From IMG/VR virus record IMGVR_UViG_3300047550_004219, positions 1 to 28,443 of that record: a stretch of DNA of 28,443 nucleotides; one strand, 5' to 3'. This DNA comes from a virus. Below the pieces are notes generated by a model. That model was given only the letters and a program-made list of their open reading frames with translations, was not told the DNA's origin and did no database searches. Position numbers and translations under genes: made by a program. Below are positions 21,972 to 27,942 of this stretch, piece after piece; the stretch's first letter is position 1, and each line of letters starts with the position of its first letter.

Positions 21972-22676
21972 ATGCCCACCAACCCCAATGGACGAGTCCT
22001 CTATGAGGGCCCGTCCTTAATCGACGGCGCCCCCATCGTCGTCATCGCCACCGGCTTCACCGAGCGCACCGCCAACGCCAAGACCGGTTCGATGATCCAA
22101 ACCTGGATCCTCCGCGCCGACATCCCCCCGCACCATGCCTTCGCGGGTCCCGAGGGCGCCTCGGTCTGCGGCGACTGCTCCCACCGCCTCAACGCCACCT
22201 GCTACGTCCGGTGGTATCAGGCGCCGCTTGCCGTCTGGAACTGCTGGCACCACGGCGCCGGCTACGCCCCGGCGTCGCCGTCCGACTTTGACGACGTGAT
22301 TCTCCGCATCGGCTCCGGCGGTGACCCCTGCGCGGCCCCCGAGCACGTCTGGCTCCCCCTGATCAGCCGCGTAGCGGCCCACACCGGTTACACCCACCAG
22401 TGGCGCCGACCGCTTGCCGCCTGGGCCTGCGGCATCTTGCAAGCCAGCTGCGACGGCTTCGCTGACTATCTCGAAGCCACCGCCCACGGTTGGTCGACGT
22501 TCCTCGTGACCCCGGCCGACGTGCCAGCCCCCGCCGGCACCGTTCACTGCGCCGCCTCCGCCGAGCGCGGCCACAAGACCACCTGCGCTGCCTGCACCCT
22601 GTGCGACGGCGCAACGGCAAACGTCGTGATCCACGCCCACGGCTCCCGTCGTTCGCACGTGACCTTGCGTAACTGA
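21972..22676 (+). CDS. Conserved Cys-rich phage/plasmid protein (DUF7227-like)
   Basis: 234 aa. The order of motifs is distinctive: KTGSMIQTWILRADIPP, then ASVCGDCSHR....CYVRWYQAP..VW, then RIGSGGDPCAAPEHVW, GYTHQWRRP.AAW, a TAHGWSTF.V segment and CAASAERGHKTTCAACTLCDG...VVIHAHG. I recognise this as a large family of phage, plasmid and bacterial proteins of unknown function. Two Cys clusters (CGDC.....C and C........TTC..C..C) look able to bind zinc or an Fe-S cluster, which is inference. I recall the name DUF7227 but cannot check it. Codons are strongly C-ending. Confidence 0.75.
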   Translation: MPTNPNGRVLYEGPSLIDGAPIVVIATGFTERTANAKTGSMIQTWILRADIPPHHAFAGPEGASVCGDCSHRLNATCYVRWYQAPLAVWNCWHHGAGYAPASPSDFDDVILRIGSGGDPCAAPEHVWLPLISRVAAHTGYTHQWRRPLAAWACGILQASCDGFADYLEATAHGWSTFLVTPADVPAPAGTVHCAASAERGHKTTCAACTLCDGATANVVIHAHGSRRSHVTLRN

Positions 22677-22685
22677 ACCCCTCCC

Positions 22686-22847
22686 ATGTCCAGACTCCCC
22701 CGATACCACCGCATCCCGCGGTGGGCTGTCGAATACGCCATCGGCGTGGTGCTCGGTTTGTGCATAGCCTACGTGGCTATTGATCATGGCCTACGCACTC
22801 CATCTGATCAACTACCTGTAGTGCCTACAACTACTACAGGCCCTTGA
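22686..22847 (+). CDS. Small single-span membrane protein (53 aa)
   Basis: ATG at 22686, 9 nt after the preceding stop. A basic N-terminus (MSRLPRYHRIPRW) leads into one hydrophobic helix (AVEYAIGVVLGLCIAYVAI, about residues 14-32), then a short Pro/Thr-rich tail. This looks like a type II-style single-span peptide. Its 3' end lies inside a terminator-like hairpin. Function unknown; small inner-membrane peptides often serve in phage accessory regions. Confidence 0.55.
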   Translation: MSRLPRYHRIPRWAVEYAIGVVLGLCIAYVAIDHGLRTPSDQLPVVPTTTTGP

Positions 22848-22859
22848 CTTTTTTTTTTT
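22815..22859 (+). terminator. Terminator-like hairpin overlapping the 3' end of a gene
   Basis: CCTGTAGT (22815-22822) and ACTACAGG (22833-22840) form a perfect 8-bp stem with a 10-nt loop. Eight bases later comes a run of eleven T (22849-22859). The gap between stem and T-run is longer than usual, so efficiency is uncertain. The stem codes for the last residues of the small membrane protein. Confidence 0.55.
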
Positions 22860-22880
22860 CAAACTCATCCTTTACTCACT

Positions 22881-23237
22881 GTGCACACTACTATTACGAC
22901 CGCCACTGAGCGACGCGCTCGGTCTTACGCGCCCACAAGTGAGGTAGGCCGTCGGCTAACGCGTGCCGCAGCGTTGCGCGCCAAGATTGACGCTCTCACA
23001 GCTAAGTACGACAGTGCACGCCACTGGCTACAAACTCACATGGAGGCAGAGGGGCTCACAAGCGTCGAGCTAGGCCCCATCCAATGTGTGCTCAAGACGC
23101 GCGCCCGATGGACATACACCGCAGACACGCAGCGCGAGATGGCGGCGCTCGCCGTCACTCAGCGGTTGGAACAGAAATCCGGTCTGGCGCTCAACGTTCC
23201 TACTCACTACGTCGCACTGACGCATTCAGCATCATGA
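22881..23237 (+). CDS. Unknown helical protein, common in phage accessory regions
   Basis: 118 aa from a GTG at 22881. The N-terminus is basic and helical (GRRLTRAAALRAKIDALTAKYDSARHWLQTHMEAEGL). The second half (VELGPIQCVLKTRARWTYTADT......LAVTQRLEQKSGLALNVPTHYVAL) has a conserved-looking order of K.R.RWTYT and Q..EQ.SG.A.N.PTHYV. I recall this order from small phage and cyanobacterial proteins of unknown function. No catalytic motif. Coupled to the next gene (ATGA). Confidence 0.65.
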   Translation: MHTTITTATERRARSYAPTSEVGRRLTRAAALRAKIDALTAKYDSARHWLQTHMEAEGLTSVELGPIQCVLKTRARWTYTADTQREMAALAVTQRLEQKSGLALNVPTHYVALTHSAS

Positions 23238-23401
23238 CAACATCACCTGCATCAGTCTACAAAGCTGTGATTAACATGGAGCGGTATGGCGGAGGTTTCT
23301 GCGCCGCTCTTGCGCAAGCTTGGTACAAGGCTGACTCTCAGAACAAGCGGATCATCGAAGAGGCCTTTTCCCATCTCTTCGTCAAATACGAGGCTTACTA
23401 A
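23234..23401 (+). CDS. Very small conserved phage protein (55 aa)
   Basis: ATGA-coupled to the gene before. The product (MTTSPASVYKAVINMERYGGGFCAALAQAWYKADSQNKRIIEEAFSHLFVKY, split here by residues I read) follows the order YGG.F..AL...W..AD..N...I..AF..L...Y. I know this order from small proteins of many phages and some bacteria; the role is unknown. Below common size cutoffs but supported by coupling and the motif. Confidence 0.65.
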   Translation: MTTSPASVYKAVINMERYGGGFCAALAQAWYKADSQNKRIIEEAFSHLFVKYEAY

Positions 23402-23402
23402 C

Positions 23403-23723
23403 ATGCAGCGTTTCATCTTGGCTCTGTGGGCCGCCGCCTTGTGCGCACCCGTACAAGCTCGTACCGTAACCGCAACTGTTTATCACGAGTGGTACCACAA
23501 CAGCGTGACTTACTGCGGCGGCGTCTACCGCCACTGGGGTGTTAGTGCCGCACATCCCTGGCTACCCTGCGGCACCATCGTCCGGGTGGCCCACGGTGGC
23601 CGTGTGCTGTCGGTGCCGATCACTGATCGATGCGACTGCACCTCCATCGACCTGAGCGCTGGCGCTGCCTGGCGTCTCGGTGTGCCGCTCGACGGCATCG
23701 CCACGGTCCACATCAGCTACTGA
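23403..23723 (+). CDS. Secreted RlpA-like double-psi beta-barrel protein
   Basis: 106 aa, starting 1 nt after the preceding stop. The N-terminal 19-20 residues are a signal peptide (MQRFILALWAAALCAPVQA, cut expected after VQA). The mature part has the RlpA/DPBB pattern: A.VY......VTYCGG.Y...G.SAAHP.LPCGTIVRVAHGG..LSVPITDRCDCTSIDLSAGAAWRLGVPLDGIATVHI. RlpA proteins are peptidoglycan-acting lytic transglycosylases or wall-binding proteins; the D-R-C region holds the usual active-site Asp. It lies far from the endolysin, so it may act in entry, superinfection exclusion or wall modification. Six Cys suggest disulfides outside the cytoplasm. Confidence 0.75.
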   Translation: MQRFILALWAAALCAPVQARTVTATVYHEWYHNSVTYCGGVYRHWGVSAAHPWLPCGTIVRVAHGGRVLSVPITDRCDCTSIDLSAGAAWRLGVPLDGIATVHISY

Positions 23724-23870
23724 CTCAATGCTCTCTGACCTGACACCTCCCCGAGGGCCCCCGCCCTGAATGGGTTGACTTTATCTCGCTCCGTCACTAC
23801 CGTGGTCTCACAAGGGCGAGGTGCTCCAACTCAATCACAGTCACGTCCTCTACCTAGTTCAACTATTGTA
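23724..23870. other. Gap before the DUF932 gene, possible weak promoter
   Basis: About 150 bases. A small GC hairpin (AGGGC/GCCCT) lies near 23754-23767. TTGACT at 23775-23780 is followed after 17 nt by TACCGT, a weak candidate promoter for the gene downstream. No protein-like frame other than the upstream extension of the next gene. Confidence 0.35.
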
Positions 23871-25004
23871 ATGACTTTCTTCATTGAGACTGCCCAGCCT
23901 ACGCACAGTGACACTGACGAAGCTCGTGCCGTTAGTAACATGCGTGCTGGTCTGCACAGACAAGTAACTTCGGGTTACGCCCGCGAACGGCATCTTTTGC
24001 TCACTGCTCCGCCACAGATCGCTATCCAGGCCGGAGGCACCCCGGTCGGTCCCGATGCCTCTCCTCGCCAGGCTTTCTCCGCTGCCGGGGCTAACTTCAC
24101 CGTAATCTCCCGGCCGATCGCCTTCGATTCTTCCCCCGAGGGCGATGCAGACTGGCTCTCTATCGCCTCCCACAAAGCTATCGTTCGCACTGATACATCT
24201 CGCGCCCTGGGGGTTGTAGGCCGCGCGTACGAGCCGGTCCAGAACGAAGCGCTGATCAACCTGTTTGAGTATCTGCGCGAAGACGCTAAGCTTGACAACA
24301 TCGTCGTGCTCGGTGGCGGGCAGCGTGTGTATGCCACAGCCTCGATCGCTCTAGAAGGGGAGGTCATCCCGGGTGATAAGATCCGTCGCTATCTCCATGC
24401 TTTCAATAGTCACGACGGTACCACATCCTTTGGTGTGTTCTTCAGCGACTTGCGCCTAGTGTGCGCCAATCAGCTGGCTTTTATCTCCGGCCGCGGAGCA
24501 CGTAAAGCAAAGGCAGCAGGCCATGGCCTCACGCTGCGCCACAGTCGGAATGTTCGAGCCTTCGCAGAGCGCCTCCCTGAGTTGATCAATCTCCAGACTC
24601 AAACTTTCGCACGCTCGCTAGCGGAGCTGACCCCTCTCACCACCACGCGGCTCACGACCGAGACGGCCCGTCGTGTGCTCGAGCTGACTTATGCCGACAA
24701 GCTGTCCACCCCGGTCAGAGATCGCGCCACCGGGATCCAGCGTGAGCGCACCCTGAGTGACCTGGAGGACAGCCACGTGGCGACCATCCGCAGCCACTGC
24801 TACGGTGAGACTGGGCTGGGCATCGATCCTGCTGACCGTTCGCTCTGGAACCTGTACCAGGCCATTACCCAGTTCGAGACGCACGACACCGGCCGGCTGA
24901 AGGATCCTATCGCCTCGGCCCGCGCCCGCCTCAGTGCTTTGTGGGGAGGAGCCGCCGCGCAGCGCATTGAGCGTGCGCGTGAAGCCTGCCTGGCCCTGGT
25001 CTGA
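23871..25004 (+). CDS. DUF932 family protein
   Basis: 377 aa from the ATG at 23871; a TTG at 23775 would add 32 residues of low-complexity sequence. The core matches DUF932/TIGR03299-type proteins: ADWLSIASHKAIVRTDTSRALGVVGRAYEPVQNEALINLFEYL, GGGQRVYATASI, IRRYLHAFNSHDGTTSFGVFFSDLRLVCANQLAF, then RHSRNVRAFAERLPELI. These proteins are widespread in phages and plasmids, often near replication or accessory genes, with no proven activity that I know. The C-terminal 100 residues are helical. It is the largest accessory gene of this end of the window. Confidence 0.8.
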   Translation: MTFFIETAQPTHSDTDEARAVSNMRAGLHRQVTSGYARERHLLLTAPPQIAIQAGGTPVGPDASPRQAFSAAGANFTVISRPIAFDSSPEGDADWLSIASHKAIVRTDTSRALGVVGRAYEPVQNEALINLFEYLREDAKLDNIVVLGGGQRVYATASIALEGEVIPGDKIRRYLHAFNSHDGTTSFGVFFSDLRLVCANQLAFISGRGARKAKAAGHGLTLRHSRNVRAFAERLPELINLQTQTFARSLAELTPLTTTRLTTETARRVLELTYADKLSTPVRDRATGIQRERTLSDLEDSHVATIRSHCYGETGLGIDPADRSLWNLYQAITQFETHDTGRLKDPIASARARLSALWGGAAAQRIERAREACLALV

Positions 25005-25146
25005 TGCTGCCTACCGATCCCGCCCTTCCGTGACAGGACGTGCGTGAGTCGCAGGCCATCGTCCTCGCAGCCATCGAGCGCTCAGTAGGCTGACACTTCG
25101 CGCGGCAGGCTCTGCTGTAAGTCCGCGCTTACCCCCGTTCATCGCT

Positions 25147-25434
25147 ATGGCCTTAATCACTTTCAAGAATCCTTCACTCATTGCCTGGCTCGAATCTAAA
25201 GGTATCACAGGTGAGTATAAAGACTACGTCACGCCAAATGATGTAGCGCATCGTCACGTCTACGGGCATCTGCCTTACTGGTTGGCTGCCTACGCTGAGC
25301 GTATTAGTGAGGTCTCGCTCCCTCGTCTCACACGTGACGACAGGCAACGGTTGAACGCGGGTGTCATGACCGTTGCGGAGATGGACGCAGCCGGCGCGTA
25401 CATCGCTACGTATCAAGTACGTAGCGCCGGCTGA
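25147..25434 (+). CDS. Csx16-like small protein (possible type III CRISPR counter-defence)
   Basis: 95 aa. ATG start after a 140-nt gap. The order FKNPSLIAWLESKGI, then HRHVYGHLPYWLAAYAERISEVSLPRLTRDDRQRLNAG.MTVAEMDAAGAYIATYQV, follows the Csx16 / VVA1548 pattern as I remember it: (R)HPGAIEWL...GI at the start, V.GTLPVHLAA in the middle, then L.LP...RG.EL....M...GA.L..Y.V. Csx16 proteins accompany type III CRISPR systems and have been reported to act as cyclic-oligoadenylate ring nucleases. A phage copy would be a plausible anti-defence protein. The match is by eye. The basic H/R of the N-terminal RHPG is here K-N-P, so catalysis may differ. The gene ends in strong inverted repeats. Confidence 0.5.
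   Translation: MALITFKNPSLIAWLESKGITGEYKDYVTPNDVAHRHVYGHLPYWLAAYAERISEVSLPRLTRDDRQRLNAGVMTVAEMDAAGAYIATYQVRSAG
25390..25431. repeat. Overlapping, competing inverted repeats at a gene end
   Basis: GCCGGCGC (25390-25397) pairs perfectly with GCGCCGGC (25424-25431), and inside it CGCTACGTA (25404-25412) pairs with TACGTAGCG (25418-25426). The two pairings share bases 25424-25426. They cover the last codons of the Csx16-like gene. Such a switch-like arrangement could control message stability or be a trace of insertion. Confidence 0.5.
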
Positions 25435-25623
25435 GGTAAGCCCCGGGCTCTCACCTCCGGGGCCCTCATCCACACACGGCACTGCGACAACCGTGCGCAC
25501 CACGCATTCTTGCACACTGTGCGCCCTGCGCGCGCCGCGCCAGACTGGGGCTGACCATCCCGCGCCTAAGCAGGCCTCCAGGTGGTCACCCCCCCTTTTC
25601 CCGTCGGCTCGAGCCGTTTTGAC
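25435..25623. other. Gap of about 190 bases
   Basis: Contains a 7-bp GC hairpin (GCCCCGG at 25440-25446 with CCGGGGC at 25457-25463) directly after the Csx16-like gene, without a T-run. The rest shows no convincing gene or promoter. The gap has C-rich runs but no tRNA-like cloverleaf that I can find. Confidence 0.4.
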
Positions 25624-25830
25624 ATGGATGCGCCCATGCCTAGCTTTACTGCGGCTCACCGTGCTTATCAGCTGATCCAAGTTGATACAGGTGTAGCGCT
25701 TTACAGCACCTGCGCCACTACCGATGAGATCCTTTTCGCTAACGAGAACCTCCGCCGCGCCGGCAACACTTGTCGGTTTTTCCCTCATGGATCGTTCATC
25801 TCGCCATCACTGCATGACCACGCTGCGTAG
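25624..25830 (+). CDS. Unknown small protein
   Basis: 68 aa from the ATG at 25624; an ATG at 25636 is also in frame. The product reads MPSFTAAHRAYQLIQVDTGVALYSTCATTDEILFANENLRRAGNTCRFFPHG, mixed alpha/beta with two Cys. No family recognised. The start has no Shine-Dalgarno. It overlaps the next gene by 17 nt in another frame. Confidence 0.5.
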   Translation: MDAPMPSFTAAHRAYQLIQVDTGVALYSTCATTDEILFANENLRRAGNTCRFFPHGSFISPSLHDHAA

Positions 25831-26026
25831 ACGTTATGCCATCCGCTGTGACGCCGGTTTTCTCGCGGCTTCTTACGCAATAGAGGGGCCTCCGGTGAAG
25901 CTGGTGCCTAATGCCATTGATGCTTGTCGCTTTGTGGACTTTCGCGCTGCAGGGCGACGTGCGCAGCACTATGCCTCACTAGGGTGGCAGAACTTGCGCA
26001 TTGTGGAGTTTACGCTCCACAACTGA
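25814..26026 (+). CDS. Unknown small basic protein
   Basis: 70 aa from the ATG at 25814, overlapping the end of the gene before. The product (MTTLRRRYAIRCDAGFLAASYAIEGPPVKLVPNAIDACRFVDFRAAGRRAQHYASLGWQNLRIVEFTLHN, read in parts) has the order of a small alpha/beta domain: strand, helix with DFRAAGRRAQHYASLG, strand RIVEF. No family recognised. Confidence 0.55.
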   Translation: MTTLRRRYAIRCDAGFLAASYAIEGPPVKLVPNAIDACRFVDFRAAGRRAQHYASLGWQNLRIVEFTLHN

Positions 26027-26070
26027 ACACATCCACTCCGCCTGCTCTCTCTCTCTCTCCACTGTGTCAA

Positions 26071-26271
26071 ATGAGTAGTTATTCATCTTTTTGGCGGGCT
26101 CTTTCATCCTACTGCGATGAACTCGCGCCCGTAGTGGGACCTCTCCTCAGTGCTATAGGAGCGACGGCTACGGCCGTCGACCGAGCTAGTGACCCCGCGA
26201 ACTCAGCGCGCACCACCGGACGGACGCTGAGTTGCGAAGCTGCACCCGCTTCCAGGGAGCTAGATGCGTGA
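26071..26271 (+). CDS. Unknown small protein with internal hairpins
   Basis: 66 aa from the ATG at 26071, after a CT-dinucleotide run (26045-26059). The product is amphipathic in the middle (ELAPVVGPLLSAIGATATAVDRAS) and polar at the end. Two strong inverted repeats lie inside it: CGACGGC/GCCGTCG at 26162-26179, and AACTCAGCG (26200-26208) with CGCTGAGTT (26225-26233). The next gene starts on a GTG inside its stop. Real gene likely, but not certain. Confidence 0.45.
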   Translation: MSSYSSFWRALSSYCDELAPVVGPLLSAIGATATAVDRASDPANSARTTGRTLSCEAAPASRELDA

Positions 26272-26510
26272 CGCATACTAATCCCCTCGAACTCGACGAC
26301 ACTACGTTTCTCGAAAAAGCACGAGCAATGTGCTCCACTAAAGCCGCGTACTTCACTCGCCCCGAGGCCGTTGCGTTTGCACGGCGCCGCGGGTACGGCG
26401 GGCGCCCCTATGCCTGTCCGTGGTGCGGTTCGTGGCACTTGACGAGTAATGACCGAGCGCGAGCTAAGGCCTTCACTCGCAGACTTTCACGTTTGCTACG
26501 TGAAGCATGA
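26268..26510 (+). CDS. Small zinc-ribbon protein
   Basis: 80 aa from a GTG at 26268 overlapping the preceding stop (GTGA). It has the order KAAYFTRPEAVAFARRRGYGGRPYACPWCGSWHLTS, with a CPWCG knuckle followed by WH. I know this order from small zinc-binding proteins in many phages and mobile elements, of the kind Y.T...A........Y.CP.CG.WHLT. The C-terminus is very basic (RARAKAFTRRLSRLLREA). A nucleic-acid-binding role is likely but inferred. Confidence 0.7.
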   Translation: MTHTNPLELDDTTFLEKARAMCSTKAAYFTRPEAVAFARRRGYGGRPYACPWCGSWHLTSNDRARAKAFTRRLSRLLREA

Positions 26511-26546
26511 ATGCTAGGGGCTCCACACTAAACTCCCACACCTCAC

Positions 26547-26765
26547 ATGTCTATGTTCCGTCTTTTCTTTCGTGGTTTAATGGAGCGTTTTTCTAGCTCT
26601 ACTCAAACCTATCTTATCTCAGCGCGGACTTACGACACGTACCCTGTACGTATGCGCGTAGAAGCGTACAGTGTGTCCCACGCTCTGCTCACAGCTCAAG
26701 AGTTATTCCCCCGTCATATATGCAGCGCCGCCGAGCTGGAACCCGAGTGGGGTGAAAGCGCGTGA
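26547..26765 (+). CDS. Unknown small protein
   Basis: 72 aa. The second half (RTYDTYPVRMRVEAYSVSHALLTAQELFPRHICSAAELEPEW) is an order I recall from cyanophage and cyanobacterial small proteins (veA.S..HALLTAQELFP). The N-terminus is basic and aromatic (MFRLFFRGLMERF). Function unknown. The next possible reading frame begins on a GTG overlapping its stop. Confidence 0.6.
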   Translation: MSMFRLFFRGLMERFSSSTQTYLISARTYDTYPVRMRVEAYSVSHALLTAQELFPRHICSAAELEPEWGESA

Positions 26766-26863
26766 GTGTGAACTCGACCTGCATCCTTGCTTGTATGAAC
26801 AGCTCCCAATGCCTCTCCCTGACCAAAACGGATCTTGATGATGCTAGATTACGAAAGTCTTGA
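26762..26863 (+). CDS. Possible tiny Cys-containing peptide (33 aa)
   Basis: GTG at 26762 overlaps the preceding stop (GTGA). The product has three Cys residues (STCILACMNSSQC), then a short polar end, and overlaps the start of the following gene by 26 nt. Evidence is limited to the coupled start. It may simply be the untranslated gap between two genes. Confidence 0.2.
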   Translation: MSVNSTCILACMNSSQCLSLTKTDLDDARLRKS

Positions 26864-27101
26864 TTCCGCTATCTGCACCTGGCTTCAAAAGCATCCTGTA
26901 GGGCACCCGGCCAATAGCGCGGAGCTTCAGGCTCTGGCGGCCCCGCTCGCAGCTGGCGAGGCCTGGCGCTTGATCGACCGCAGGATGCAGGCCTTGCGCC
27001 ACTCGGGCCGGATTCATTACGCCGGTCGACGCAGGGGCTGGCATGGCTGGCGAGTCGCCGCACCCGAGGGTGTGGCCGGTAGTGGTGGCTCTCGCGCCTA
27101 A
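26838..27101 (+). CDS. Small winged-helix-like DNA-binding protein
   Basis: 87 aa from the ATG at 26838; the next ATG (26841) is equally possible and a TTG at 26835 is in frame. The order LDSAICTWLQKHPVGHPANSAELQALAAPLAAGEAWRLIDRRMQALRHSGRIHYAG..RGWHGWRV resembles the winged-helix units of small phage regulators, with a recognition helix around RLIDRRMQALRHSG and a wing G.I.Y....GW. The Gly-rich C-terminus is probably disordered. No partner visible. Confidence 0.55.
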   Translation: MMLDYESLDSAICTWLQKHPVGHPANSAELQALAAPLAAGEAWRLIDRRMQALRHSGRIHYAGRRRGWHGWRVAAPEGVAGSGGSRA

Positions 27102-27206
27102 CCCACCTCTCCGCTGCCGGCCACCCAGCGGACTGCCCAGGACGTGAGTTCTGGAAGCCCGCATCGTACCCTGCCGAGACCATCTCGGTTATCCACACCA
27201 AGACTC

Positions 27207-27884
27207 ATGACAGCAATCGCACCAGTTATTCGGCTCGTCGGCACCATCGGTGACGACCGCCTCATCGCCACCAACCAGAACTGGATCATTGGGGGGTTCG
27301 GCCACGACTACCTTTCAGCCCGCCGCGAAGCCACCCTCGAGGGCGGCGGCGGCAACGACAGGATCTACGGCAGCAACGGCAAGGACTCGATCAGCGGCGG
27401 CGCCGGCAACGACACCATCGTCGCCGGCTGGGGTGATGACACCATCCACGGCGGGGATGGCAACGATCAGATCACCGCGGAAGACGGGAACGACTATCTG
27501 GACGGCGGAGCCGGGAACGACTTCCTCTCAGGCGGGTGGGGCCATGACACCCTGATCGGTGGAGCCGGCAACGACACGCTGAACGGCATCGGGGGCACCA
27601 GGAACACCCGAGAGAAGCTCCACATCGACTGGCTCACCGGCGGCCCTGGTGCTGACACCTTCGCGCTGTCGAATAACTACTGCCACTTGGGGCCTGGAGA
27701 CTATGCGGTGATCACGGATTTCAACCCCGCAGAGGATCGCCTGCTGCTGTACCGAGGCCGCTTCCAATACCTCCGTACCAGCAACAGCGGCACCGAGCTC
27801 TATGAGGGCGGCGACCTGATTGCTGTACTTCAGGGCTGCGATCTCCAGACGCTGGTAGGTCGACACGTCGCTTGGCAGGGTTGA
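27207..27884 (+). CDS. RTX (hemolysin-type) calcium-binding repeat protein
   Basis: 225 aa from the ATG at 27207 (preceded by ACTC, as many starts here); an in-frame GTG at 27144 is less likely. Residues ~28-130 contain about ten nonapeptide repeats of the GGXGNDXLX kind (GGGGNDRIY, GGAGNDTIV, GGAGNDFLS and so on), which form a calcium-binding beta-roll. The C-terminal part (LTGGPGADTFALSNN, YAVITDFNPAEDRLLLYRGRFQY, GTELYEGGDLIAVLQGCD) is the domain that closes many RTX proteins of cyanobacteria. No signal peptide; RTX proteins usually leave through type I secretion, though that signal is not obvious. Strongly GC-rich and C-ending codons suggest transfer from a cyanobacterium. Confidence 0.85.
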   Translation: MTAIAPVIRLVGTIGDDRLIATNQNWIIGGFGHDYLSARREATLEGGGGNDRIYGSNGKDSISGGAGNDTIVAGWGDDTIHGGDGNDQITAEDGNDYLDGGAGNDFLSGGWGHDTLIGGAGNDTLNGIGGTRNTREKLHIDWLTGGPGADTFALSNNYCHLGPGDYAVITDFNPAEDRLLLYRGRFQYLRTSNSGTELYEGGDLIAVLQGCDLQTLVGRHVAWQG

Positions 27885-27921
27885 AGAAGCTACTGCTACC
27901 GCGCCGAATCTTCTGACTTGT

Positions 27922-27930
27922 TGCTATAGT
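27922..27930 (+). promoter_or_regulatory. Extended -10 promoter candidate
   Basis: TG-C-TATAGT is an extended -10 element (TGnTATAAT with one mismatch) lying in the 58-nt gap before the last gene. There is no good -35, as allowed for extended -10 promoters. A start near 27937 would leave only a few bases before the ATG at 27943. Confidence 0.4.
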
Positions 27931-27942
27931 GTGCATCATCCC

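Noticed and set aside
22017-22787. 256-codon open frame on the minus strand
   Set aside because: Shadow of the Cys-rich conserved gene on the plus strand; C-ending codons create long Gly/Val-rich antisense frames.
26041-26060. CT-dinucleotide run as a phase-variable repeat
   Set aside because: It lies in a gap upstream of a gene, is short (about seven units) and interrupted at the end; nothing links it to switching.
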